Of a stretch of DNA of 21,417 nucleotides, positions 6,846 to 13,774 are shown one piece after another; positions within the stretch are counted from its first letter, which is position 1, and each line of letters begins with the position of its first letter. The translations under genes were made by a program, and so were the position numbers. Source of the stretch: a virus; the IMG/VR virus record IMGVR_UViG_3300010430_000516, positions 1 to 21,417 of that record; one strand, written 5' to 3'. A model generated the notes under the pieces. That model had not been told where the DNA came from. It ran no database searches and saw nothing but the letters and a program-made list of their open reading frames with translations.

Positions 6846-7394
6846 ATGGAAGCGAATCAAGCAATGTGCGAGTGTTTAAGCTCTGCACAATACAACTTTG
6901 ATGAAGCCTGTGTTGCCTTTTCAGGCAAACACAATATGAGTGATCTTGCGGATGCTCTCGGCTTCAAGCGCAACGTAATGCGCAATATGCTGAACCCTGA
7001 ACAAGCAAGACTGCTTACTCCACCAATGCTGATTGCCATCAGTAAAGCAACGGATGACTACTCCATTGTTTACGCACTTCTTCGTGAGCTGGATATAGTA
7101 GCAGCACAACTACCCCGAGATGCAAGTGAAGCAACCCAAGAAACGTTTTTAAGACGCGTATTAGAGAACTCGGAATGTGCCGGTGACTTCTCTCGTATGG
7201 CGCTTGAGCATGCAGGTGATCTGTACCTACCTCGCTCTATCAGAAACAAAATCATCAACCGAGCACAAAAGGGCATTAGCAACTTAGTGCTTCTAATCAA
7301 TGACCTAGAAAACCGCTCTGGCAGCGCTCAACCATTCTTCTCAATGGGAGTGGACTTTATTGCCAATGGAGCACCTATACCGAGTCTTTCTTAA
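6846..7394 (+). CDS. cII: CII-type phage regulatory protein (CP76 family)
   Basis: The 182-residue protein matches the P2/HP1-like CII family. A helix-turn-helix lies at about residues 31-50 (MSDLADALGFKRNVMRNMLN), followed by PEQARLLTPPMLIAISKATD, a conserved stretch of the family. The long helical C-terminal half ends near NRSGSAQPFF. AAGGTGAG upstream is a good ribosome site. It is the second gene of the rightward early operon, after a 222-base gap that holds the 6629-6655 hairpin and probably a promoter that I cannot pinpoint. Its role is presumably in choosing between lysis and lysogeny. Confidence 0.8.
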   Translation: MEANQAMCECLSSAQYNFDEACVAFSGKHNMSDLADALGFKRNVMRNMLNPEQARLLTPPMLIAISKATDDYSIVYALLRELDIVAAQLPRDASEATQETFLRRVLENSECAGDFSRMALEHAGDLYLPRSIRNKIINRAQKGISNLVLLINDLENRSGSAQPFFSMGVDFIANGAPIPSLS

Positions 7395-7414
7395 CTTTCT
7401 ACAGGGGTGTAGCT

Positions 7415-7627
7415 ATGGAAACACAATCAATCAATATCCAAATTTCCACTATTGATGAGGCACTTCATTGGCAAAACGTGGCGATTCTTAACATCAATAA
7501 ATTCCGCTCTAACCCTGTAGAGGGACAAGAGAACTTTCAAAGCAACCTAATACGCATGTGGAATGATATTCATGCACAAGCCGGATTAGCGCTTATTGCA
7601 ATGCAACAAGAAGTAAAGGGGGCGTGA
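7415..7627 (+). CDS. Small early protein, unknown
   Basis: The 70-residue protein is not recognised. It has an amphipathic helical middle (FQSNLIRMWNDIHAQAGLALIAMQQE) and no cysteine, membrane segment or known motif. AGGGG lies just upstream of the ATG. Its stop overlaps the start of the next gene (TGATG), so it belongs to the early operon between cII and rep. Confidence 0.75.
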   Translation: METQSINIQISTIDEALHWQNVAILNINKFRSNPVEGQENFQSNLIRMWNDIHAQAGLALIAMQQEVKGA

Positions 7628-7854
7628 TGGAATACTTCGCCATTCGATTATTTGGTGATGGCGCTATGAAGCGCCACGCCAAAACATTTGAACCTGAAGT
7701 AACTAAGCTTGGTGACTTTGATTCATTAGAAGATGCCGTAAAGCAGGCTTGCGCTCAGTTAGATTGTAATCACCTACTCCGCGGCATTCTTAGCCAGGGT
7801 GAAGGTGCTGGCGGCTACATGATTGTCGATGCACAGGAGTTAACCGAAGTATGA
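7627..7854 (+). CDS. Small early protein, unknown
   Basis: This 75-residue protein starts MEYFAIRLFGDGAMKRH. It appears to be one small alpha/beta domain, with a strand, a helix (DFDSLEDAVKQACAQL) and a final strand GGYMIVDAQ. The ATG at 7627 overlaps the preceding stop as TGATG; an in-frame GTG one codon earlier is possible. It overlaps the next gene by four bases (ATGA). I know no function for it. Confidence 0.72.
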   Translation: MEYFAIRLFGDGAMKRHAKTFEPEVTKLGDFDSLEDAVKQACAQLDCNHLLRGILSQGEGAGGYMIVDAQELTEV

Positions 7855-8129
7855 ACCTCACAGAAAAGCAGCAGTACCAGCGCCAGTACTACCAGAAAAA
7901 TCGAGAGACCATTTGTGCGAAAAAGCGCAAACAATACAAGCGCAAAACTCAGCTTAGTAGCGGGCCTAAACAAAAACGAAAGACTAGAGCAACCTCTCCG
8001 AATATTGCAGCTCCAGCACCAGCTACTTGCCCAGTAAAACTGGTGAATAAGATGCCAGAGAAAACTCGCCACAGAATCGAAGATATTCAGCTCGCGAGAG
8101 AGTTGGGTATTTCTGTAGATGAGCTTTAA
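7851..8129 (+). CDS. Small, very basic early protein, unknown
   Basis: This 92-residue protein has a strongly basic N-terminal half, with YQRQYYQKNRETICAKKRKQ and many Lys/Arg after it, then a Pro/Ala linker and a helical end RIEDIQLARELGISVDEL. The basic part suggests contact with DNA or RNA, and the end resembles a short helix-turn-helix fragment, but no family is certain. It is translationally coupled to the gene before it by an ATGA overlap. Confidence 0.7.
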   Translation: MNLTEKQQYQRQYYQKNRETICAKKRKQYKRKTQLSSGPKQKRKTRATSPNIAAPAPATCPVKLVNKMPEKTRHRIEDIQLARELGISVDEL

Positions 8130-8173
8130 AGGCTTCGGATGTGATCGTTCTAAACGAAATCAATTTGTAGAAA

Positions 8174-8201
8174 GCCGCATTTGCTAGGCCAATAATGCGG
8201 C
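8174..8201. repeat. Hairpin just upstream of the next gene
   Basis: GCCGCATT (8174-8181) pairs with AATGCGGC (8194-8201) around a 12-base loop. The stem is nearly the same sequence as the hairpin after int (1456-1472). It ends two bases before the AGAGAGG ribosome site of the 8216 gene, so it could affect translation or transcription of that gene. The tail is not T-rich on the + strand and only TTT on the minus strand. Confidence 0.5.
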
Positions 8202-8215
8202 AAAGAGAGGTGAAT

Positions 8216-8626
8216 ATGTCTGTTGAAGATGTCGAATACTGCCCTGCTATTTCTATTTATGACAAAGGGGTAAGAGCAACCAGCCCTACTCATATGCCTT
8301 GTCCTGATATGGAAGGGCTATCTGATTTTGACCCAGTAAAAACAGAGCGCTCATTGAGTCGTATGGAAGTGTTGAGAAAAGAGTTAGGGCTGAATAAGCG
8401 CCAGAGACAGAGCAATAAAAATACACCTCTTAACTACATTTGCACTGAAGATAAATGCTTAGACCCTTGGGAAATCAAGAGTAAGCCGAAAAACAAAACT
8501 AAGCCAAAAACTGACACCGATACAAGGTGGCGAACAAGACTAGCTGTTAAAGCCAATAACCTTCCAGATCGAGCAGTACAACGCCAAGGGCAAAATGAAA
8601 CAACACTAATGGTGGAAGTATGTTGA
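8216..8626 (+). CDS. Early protein, unknown
   Basis: This 136-residue protein starts MSVEDVEYCPAISIYDKG. AGAGAGG at 8204-8210 supports the ATG at 8216 rather than the in-frame ATG at 8195, which lies inside the hairpin. It contains several charged and Lys-rich stretches (SKPKNKTKPKTD) and looks partly disordered, with a few Cys (CPDM, CTEDKC) but no clear zinc pattern. It overlaps the next small gene by seven bases. The position before rep is that of accessory replication genes in P2-like phages, but no function can be assigned. Confidence 0.65.
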   Translation: MSVEDVEYCPAISIYDKGVRATSPTHMPCPDMEGLSDFDPVKTERSLSRMEVLRKELGLNKRQRQSNKNTPLNYICTEDKCLDPWEIKSKPKNKTKPKTDTDTRWRTRLAVKANNLPDRAVQRQGQNETTLMVEVC

Positions 8627-8775
8627 ATAACGAATGGGTTGAAATCTACTACGTCCGAAAACTAGAAAAAGGCGCATCACTTGAGGACCTAAAAAAGCAA
8701 ATCGAAGCAAAGCGCCGTTTAGAGGAGGAAGAGTTTTGGGGGCGAGTGCAAAGCCGTTATCAACGCTTTAACTGA
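8620..8775 (+). CDS. Small helical protein of 51 residues, unknown
   Basis: This short gene starts MLNNEWVEIYYVRKLEKGAS and continues as a charged helix (LEDLKKQIEAKRRLEEEEFW) ending in SRYQRFN. GGTGGAAG upstream gives a possible ribosome site and the start overlaps the previous stop by seven bases, which is typical of phage operons. It is the last gene of this early block before the convergent gene on the other strand. It may be a small accessory or regulatory protein. Confidence 0.6.
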   Translation: MLNNEWVEIYYVRKLEKGASLEDLKKQIEAKRRLEEEEFWGRVQSRYQRFN

Positions 8776-8802
8776 CTCTAGTTGTGCTGAGTAATCTGAT
8801 AA

Positions 8803-9126
8803 TTACTCTGGATACAACTCGTACAAGCTCTCATCGGGAATAACAAAAACAAAATCAAACCCGCTGATTGCACCTGAGTTTCTATTAATACACTGCATTC
8901 CTATGTGTTCTAGGAACTGTGCTAAGGCCACGAACTCACCATCAGAACCGACATATATCAAGCGATAAGGCTTTAGGTTTTCCCGATTATCCCCCTTATC
9001 AAATGGCGGCAGAATTGCGAATACCATGTCATGAGTTTCAGTCTGTGAGCTCTTTGAAACAAATGAGTCGAGAATACCATCGAGATAACTCATGTTTAGC
9101 GTTTTATTTATGAGTGTCGTTTTCAT
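8803..9126 (-). CDS. Leftward small protein between the early block and rep, unknown
   Basis: This 107-residue protein is the only leftward gene in the otherwise rightward early region. It has a TTAGAGG ribosome site properly spaced from its ATG at 9126, so it is probably real. It looks like a small alpha/beta domain: YRLIYVGSDGEFVALAQFL, then CINRNSGAISGFDFVFVIP. No family is recognised. It is divergent from rep across 45 AT-rich bases and convergent with the 8620 gene. Its separate orientation suggests expression from its own promoter, perhaps in the lysogen, which would make it a cargo (moron) gene; that is inference. Confidence 0.65.
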   Translation of the reverse strand: MKTTLINKTLNMSYLDGILDSFVSKSSQTETHDMVFAILPPFDKGDNRENLKPYRLIYVGSDGEFVALAQFLEHIGMQCINRNSGAISGFDFVFVIPDESLYELYPE

Positions 9127-9171
9127 ATTAGCCTCTAAATGCTAAATATTTTAATAAGTTAGTTATACATA

Positions 9172-11124
9172 ATGAAACAACGCAATACCAACTTAAACAA
9201 CCCTATTAATAGGCTCCCTAGCAATATTCACAGGGAGCTGATGACGTACCTGGAAAACAAAAAAGGCACGTCCCAACTTGAGTTCATCAATGGTGAGTGG
9301 GTGCATGATGGCAAGCAAACACCAAGAGAGCGAGTGTTTGAATTTGCTTCTACCACGGCAAATAAGCTCAAGCTGCCTTTTGATATTCGTAATTATATTG
9401 ATAAGGCAGCGGCTAGCCGTTTGCGTAAATATGGTTTCAAAAAAGCAATCGACTTTATTGAGAAACGAAGTGGTGCTGCCGCAGCGGCGTTCTCAGTAAT
9501 GCCTGAACCTTGGTGGAAAGTAGATAATGAAATTAAGCGAGCTAAGTTAGCCGTTGAGATGGCTGGCCGTTGCGGTAATCGTATTCGTCTTGCTTTTGAA
9601 AAAGGCTTTACGCCTTTGCAAGCTCTTTCTTTTGTGAATGAGTTTGTGGGTGCATCTCTGTGGCTACCTCAGTTCACTCACGTCGAAGACGATGAACAGG
9701 CATTCTCAGTACTTGTCCGCTTAATGGATGATAGCTTTTGGCGCAGAGCAATTGGCAGAATCAGTGTGGCTGTATTTGAGAATGCTCGTCGCGCTGCCGG
9801 CATGGTATCACCACATAGCTCACCTTACGCTTCTATCTCTGCCTGTGAATGGCTCACTATTCGCCAAGACAGACAGCGCGAATGGATTGAGCTTATGGCT
9901 ATTGAGTCAGAGAACGGCGATACCATAGATCTACAAACTGTGGTTGATTCATCGCAAAGTAACCCTGCTAACCGCCGTCATGAGTTAATGACTCGTATTG
10001 CAGGATGCCAAGAATATGCAGAAAGTAATAATCACATCGCGGTATTCATTACGATGACCTCCCCTAGTCGCTTCCACCGCTTAAAGCAGCACGGAAAATA
10101 CTGGATTGAAAACCCTAACTTTGACGGCAGTACTCCTAAGGATGCTCATGCTTGGTTAAGCAAAGGCTGGGAGTTATTCCGCGCTTGGGCGGATTATCGC
10201 AATCTAACCTATTACGGAATGAGAGTTGTTGAACCCCACCAAGATGGAACACCACACTGGCACGGCGTGTTTTTTATGCCACTAGGCCAAGCAAAAGCAT
10301 TCATCGGTGGCCTTCAAAATTATCAATTCCGCGAAAAGAAAGACTTATTCTTTGATAATGGAACCCCAAAGACCAAAGCAATGAAAGCTCGCTTTGATGC
10401 AAAATTTATTAGTGAAGAGTCTGGCGGTGCTGTTGCGTATCTAGCTAAATACATCTCGAAAAACGTAGATGGTCACGCCCTTGAGGGTTTGACCGATACA
10501 GACAATAGACGAGCAAAGTTACAGGATACAGTAAAGAACGTAACAGCCTGGTCGCGCACGTTCTGTTTTCGTCAGTTCCAGTTTCAACGCACACCGCCCG
10601 TGACAATTTGGCGAGAGCTTCGCCGTATTGATGAAGAGCAAGAGTTTTGCTTGTTTGAGAAAGCTCGCAGAGCTGCTGATAACGGCTTCTTTTCAGTTTA
10701 TATGGATTACATGGGCGGTCACCGCCTAAGTGCATCTATGCGTCCAATAAAGCTACTCAAAAAAGAACGGGAAAACAAATACGGTGAAATTGTCACTGCA
10801 ACCGATGGGCTTGAGGGCTCAGGGCTTGTGGTGTTTACCCGTGAGACTGAATGGAAGTTAGTTAAAAAAGACTCCGACTTGTCGGAGGCTTCTGAAGGGA
10901 GCGGGAGCGACCGACCTTGGTCCAGTGGCAATAACTATAGAATTCCACCCAAAAGCAAAAAAATCATCGATAACTTCTTCTTGGAACAAGAGTTAAACCG
11001 CTCCGATCCAGAATGGGAGGAGTTCATTAACCGGGAAAACTCTCCCGTTGACTACATTAAAGCAATCAAAACAGACTGTTTACCTTACCGAGAGAGAGGT
11101 AGGTATAAGAGTTCCTGTGAATAG
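9172..11124 (+). CDS. P2 gpA-type rolling-circle replication initiator (HUH endonuclease)
   Basis: This protein nicks the phage origin and starts rolling-circle replication. It has 650 residues, somewhat shorter than P2 gpA. The HUH motif is H362-W-H364 in DGTPHWHGVFF, and the two active-site tyrosines are Y423 and Y427 in AYLAKYISKN, the Y-x3-Y pattern of the gpA family. Residues 271-500 form the nuclease core; the N-terminal 250 residues are helical. The ATG at 9172 has no Shine-Dalgarno sequence. A later ATG at 9241 follows GGGAG but too closely. The 3' part of the gene contains a hairpin that may be the origin. It is followed by the Ogr-like gene. The function is well supported. Confidence 0.92.
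   Translation: MKQRNTNLNNPINRLPSNIHRELMTYLENKKGTSQLEFINGEWVHDGKQTPRERVFEFASTTANKLKLPFDIRNYIDKAAASRLRKYGFKKAIDFIEKRSGAAAAAFSVMPEPWWKVDNEIKRAKLAVEMAGRCGNRIRLAFEKGFTPLQALSFVNEFVGASLWLPQFTHVEDDEQAFSVLVRLMDDSFWRRAIGRISVAVFENARRAAGMVSPHSSPYASISACEWLTIRQDRQREWIELMAIESENGDTIDLQTVVDSSQSNPANRRHELMTRIAGCQEYAESNNHIAVFITMTSPSRFHRLKQHGKYWIENPNFDGSTPKDAHAWLSKGWELFRAWADYRNLTYYGMRVVEPHQDGTPHWHGVFFMPLGQAKAFIGGLQNYQFREKKDLFFDNGTPKTKAMKARFDAKFISEESGGAVAYLAKYISKNVDGHALEGLTDTDNRRAKLQDTVKNVTAWSRTFCFRQFQFQRTPPVTIWRELRRIDEEQEFCLFEKARRAADNGFFSVYMDYMGGHRLSASMRPIKLLKKERENKYGEIVTATDGLEGSGLVVFTRETEWKLVKKDSDLSEASEGSGSDRPWSSGNNYRIPPKSKKIIDNFFLEQELNRSDPEWEEFINRENSPVDYIKAIKTDCLPYRERGRYKSSCE
10872..10887. other. Hairpin within rep, candidate replication origin
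   Basis: CTCCGAC-TT-GTCGGAG is a perfect 7-bp inverted repeat in the 3' quarter of the gpA-type gene, followed by GC-rich direct elements (GGGAGCGGGAGCGACC). P2 has its nick site inside gene A, with a TCGGAG-containing sequence as I remember it, so this is the best candidate here. The protein part encoded here (DSDLSEASEGSGSD) is low-complexity, as expected where DNA constraints dominate. Confidence 0.4.
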
Positions 11125-11193
11125 AGCTAGTTCTGTCGTTCACTACTTAGGGGTAGATATTGAACGAAAATATTAGGATTAAGGAGAAACAAC

Positions 11194-11451
11194 ATGCTGA
11201 TCACCTGCCCTAAGTGCGAAAGTAAAGCCAGAATTGCAACCTCACGAGCGATTACCAGAGAGACTCGTGAGGCTTACTGCCAGTGTCTAAACCTAAACTG
11301 CGGAGTTGCTTTCACCACTCTAACCTCTGTACACAAAATCATTGAGCAAACAGGCAAGAAGCCGGACCCTGAACTACAGCCGGAGCTTTGTAAGGGTGAC
11401 TTAAATCAAATGGATATTTTCAATCAGCTTGAGCAACAACCTACTAGATAA
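11194..11451 (+). CDS. ogr: Ogr/Delta-type zinc-finger late-gene activator
   Basis: This 85-residue protein has the exact zinc pattern of P2 Ogr and P4 Delta: Cys5-x2-Cys8, 22 residues, Cys31-x4-Cys36, inside MLITCPKCES and CLNLNCGVAF. Ogr proteins bind near -55 of phage late promoters and contact the RNA polymerase alpha subunit. AAGGAG at 11181-11186 is a strong ribosome site. In P2 itself ogr lies at the other end, next to the tail gene D; here it follows rep. No typical Ogr site was found before the tail operon in this window. Confidence 0.88.
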   Translation: MLITCPKCESKARIATSRAITRETREAYCQCLNLNCGVAFTTLTSVHKIIEQTGKKPDPELQPELCKGDLNQMDIFNQLEQQPTR

Positions 11452-11706
11452 ATTGGAAATTAACAGCACTGAACAATGTCGACGTTCCGAAGTTCAAGAA
11501 ATTGAAAATCAATGAAGCATCCCCCTAACCTGAAATTAGCAACTTACTTGAGTAAGACTATCCAATGAATGAACTAGCTTGAACAGAATCAAAGTTTGAA
11601 AGTTGGCCGTATCACGCTCTTTCATATGTATTTCTGTGTTAGTTTGAGGTAAGAGACAAGCTCTATTTAAACAGAGGGGCTTGATGAGTTTAGCAATGAG
11701 GCAAAG
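11452..11706. other. Gap before the second cargo pair
   Basis: There is no gene of credible size in these 255 bases. Near the end CAAGC (11658-11662) and GCTTG (11679-11683) form an imperfect hairpin, followed by a ten-codon frame (ATGAGTTTAGCAATG and on) that overlaps the start of the 11707 gene. A promoter for the cargo pair probably lies here, but none stands out. Confidence 0.4.
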
Positions 11707-12765
11707 ATGGGCGTAGAAGTCATTGAACAAAATGGTATGTTTAACACCATACTGAATGGGAATTTAATTCATTCTGAAAAAATCTATCATGCAAATCAGG
11801 ATAAGAATCAAATAGAACAAGTTAACGAAGAAGTTCTTTTATTGCTTCTAACCTGCAAAGTAGCAGACTTACCTACCCCATTCGCTGTAGATGGTGATTA
11901 CTTTCCGAAAAATGGAAGTGAAATTGATTATTTGACCATCAAAAATAGAGGTGAGGGTTGTATCCTATCAGTCATTATGACTAAAAAGCTCATCAACTGG
12001 AAACAACTATTCACAATAGGAGAATATTCCGATCACATACAAACAATATCTTCGAATATAAGCACTGATATCGATGAAGGGTATGCTTATATTAGCTGTA
12101 CATTAAAGCTCGCTCCTACTGATAACTTAAATGAAAAAGCAACTTTCGCATCCAACCTACTCCTAGAAGCAAACAACGACACTTTAAACAAACTGAACAA
12201 AGCAATGTTGGACGAGTATATACTTGAGACTTTCCAATTCCCCCGAGAATACCAATCAATATGTAGCCAATATCTAATCTGGTTTGGTGAGTTCCTCGAG
12301 AACATTGGGATTGATGCTCTAGTTTCAGTGAACAATGATGGCGAACAAACTCAAGTAAAAATTTCATCAAAACACAGTGAACAAGTTCTCGAAAAGATTG
12401 AAGAGCTTTTCTCGCAATACATCGCTCTCCCTTATGCAGAATTTTTACCCGCAGCTCACCCTTTAGACCCACAACAACAGTTCATGGTGACGCAGTTGCA
12501 AACGCAGATAAATCATTTCAAAGGTCAACTTGAAGTGAAAAGTTCAGTAATTCAACTAAAAGAAGCAACTATTCAAGGGCTGCAACGAGAAATTCAGTCA
12601 CAACAAAACATTATTGATGTCCAAAAAAATCAATTGCTACTTATTGAAAGTAAACAAGGTGATGAAGAGGTAGAGCTATTTGGTGGCGTTATCAAGCTTG
12701 GCGAACTTGTGTGGGGACCGATCAAATTTAGCCCCAAGAAGCTACTCGAAAAAACTAACGAATAA
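11707..12765 (+). CDS. Cargo protein with C-terminal coiled coil, unknown
   Basis: The 352-residue protein is not recognised. The first 170 residues are alpha/beta; a helical section follows with YLIWFGEFLENIGIDALVSV (189-208) and LEKIEELFSQYIALPYAEF. Residues 256-315 are a Gln-rich coiled coil, and the end (GGVIKLGELVWGPIKFSPKK) is a short conserved-looking tail. There is no signal peptide or membrane helix. GAGG at 11698-11701 supports the start. It is AT-rich compared with the tail genes and lies between early genes and the start of the late block, a place where P2-like phages carry variable genes such as tin and old. With its neighbour it may form a defence module; this is inference. Confidence 0.65.
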   Translation: MGVEVIEQNGMFNTILNGNLIHSEKIYHANQDKNQIEQVNEEVLLLLLTCKVADLPTPFAVDGDYFPKNGSEIDYLTIKNRGEGCILSVIMTKKLINWKQLFTIGEYSDHIQTISSNISTDIDEGYAYISCTLKLAPTDNLNEKATFASNLLLEANNDTLNKLNKAMLDEYILETFQFPREYQSICSQYLIWFGEFLENIGIDALVSVNNDGEQTQVKISSKHSEQVLEKIEELFSQYIALPYAEFLPAAHPLDPQQQFMVTQLQTQINHFKGQLEVKSSVIQLKEATIQGLQREIQSQQNIIDVQKNQLLLIESKQGDEEVELFGGVIKLGELVWGPIKFSPKKLLEKTNE

Positions 12766-12819
12766 ACCTCTCTCAAGTGTAAAAATTAATAATCTGTATT
12801 GATAGTTAGTGTATACATA

Positions 12820-13506
12820 ATGCATTACTTACAAAGTTATATAATGATAGATATGTTTAAGAAAAAATCTCGTTGCAAAGAAAACTCTTTAGAAATGGAA
12901 ATGCTACTCAGAAGAGCGCATGAGTTATTAGCGAACAATAATATTGAAGGTCTAAAAGATCTACTTCGTACAATATGGCGGAGGCTACAATCACGATTGA
13001 TGCTAGAGCCCTACTTACTTGCAGATCATGATGCCTGTGGTGACATAGCATTTAATTTTTGTAGTTTTAGTGAACTACAAGGTTGTTATCAAGGACAAGC
13101 CAACAGCTATATTTCATTAATTGAACCAGTCCTCACTTTCCCATGGCATCCAAATAGAATAATTAACAACCTCGGTGTTATAGGCGAGAATAGAATAAAC
13201 GGAAGATTCACTTCATCCTCCAATCACTCTGCAAATTATTACTGGCCACTTATGTTAATAAAGGTCACTGGTGGTAACCATTCAATTGCGCAGGGCATAC
13301 TAATGGGAGAAGGTGAAATCGCCTTAGAAGACTGGTATAACCTTACTCCACTTTTAAAGAAATACAGGTGCAACGGACCGCTCTGGATTAATAATGATAC
13401 AAACAAAATTGTAATGCACTGTGATTGTCCAGAACTTGGTATGGCATGGGAAGTTAGTCGCTTATTAGCTTCCGTTTGCCCTCCCCCTTTACAAGCAAGT
13501 AAGTAA
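12820..13506 (+). CDS. Cargo protein resembling DUF6710
   Basis: The 228-residue protein has a helical N-terminus and a C-terminal domain with two Asn-His-Ser motifs: N135-H-S137 in SSSNHSANYYWP, and GGNHSI (151-156) followed by GI and GEGEI. A FPWHPNR stretch lies before them (107-113). This pattern is what I remember of DUF6710, whose function is unknown; the repeated NHS, conserved Trp and GEGE may mark an enzyme site. The start is uncertain: ATG at 12820, 12844 or 12853, none with a Shine-Dalgarno sequence. The 12820 ATG is preceded by nearly the same 17 bases as the rep start. It is 54 bases after the coiled-coil gene, so probably co-transcribed with it. Confidence 0.6.
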   Translation: MHYLQSYIMIDMFKKKSRCKENSLEMEMLLRRAHELLANNNIEGLKDLLRTIWRRLQSRLMLEPYLLADHDACGDIAFNFCSFSELQGCYQGQANSYISLIEPVLTFPWHPNRIINNLGVIGENRINGRFTSSSNHSANYYWPLMLIKVTGGNHSIAQGILMGEGEIALEDWYNLTPLLKKYRCNGPLWINNDTNKIVMHCDCPELGMAWEVSRLLASVCPPPLQASK

Positions 13507-13580
13507 AGTTAACCAAAGATCTCTTTTCTTGAAAAACGCAAAAAAACGATCTTGAACGATCTCTAAATCTGCAATTTAAA

Positions 13581-13612
13581 ACAGCCCTTGATGTTGTTCC
13601 CATAAGGGCTGT
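13581..13612 (-). terminator. Hairpin with leftward T-tract in the pre-tail gap
   Basis: ACAGCCCTT (13581-13589) and AAGGGCTGT (13604-13612) form a perfect 9-bp stem with a 14-base loop. Read leftward it is followed by TTTAAATT, so it works best as a leftward stop; read rightward it is followed by GCTCAAAT. No leftward gene exists to its right within the window. Confidence 0.5.
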
Positions 13613-13624
13613 GCTCAAATAAAC

Positions 13625-13753
13625 CTACCGAAATGAATTGCGCCTCTGATTGCGCAAAATTGCAGTGTTGAATTTTGGTGTGGAGGGAGGGGTGAGCCGA
13701 CGCAAGCCCCAAGCGCCTACCCCACTACCGAATTTTCCTCATTCTGCAAAATT
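13625..13753. other. Non-coding repeat-rich region with GC-rich core, cos/packaging candidate
   Basis: The 50 bases at 13681-13730 are 70% GC (35 of 50), unlike their AT-rich surroundings. Around them are short direct repeats: CTACCGAA at 13625 and 13725, exactly 100 bases apart; ATTGCGC at 13637 and 13649; GAATTTT at 13670 and 13730; GCAAAATT at 13654 and 13746. In P2-like prophages cos lies exactly between the rep/cargo block and the late genes, so this is a plausible packaging site. No gene of credible length is present; the longest open stretch is about 35 codons. Confidence 0.4.
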
Positions 13754-13774
13754 CTGATTTTTTCCTTGGATTTG

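Noticed and set aside
10445-10735. Minus-strand frame inside rep
   Set aside because: It is opposite a conserved coding part of rep including the end of the nuclease domain and has no ribosome site or family likeness.
13625-13753. CRISPR array
   Set aside because: The repeats are only 7 to 8 bases and unevenly spaced; no array of regular repeats and spacers exists anywhere in the window.
13641-13759. Leftover coding fragment before the tail operon (about 35 codons starting at a TTG)
   Set aside because: It has no ATG or ribosome site and its Pro/Arg/Gly-rich content reflects the GC-rich DNA; I see no likeness to a tape-measure end.
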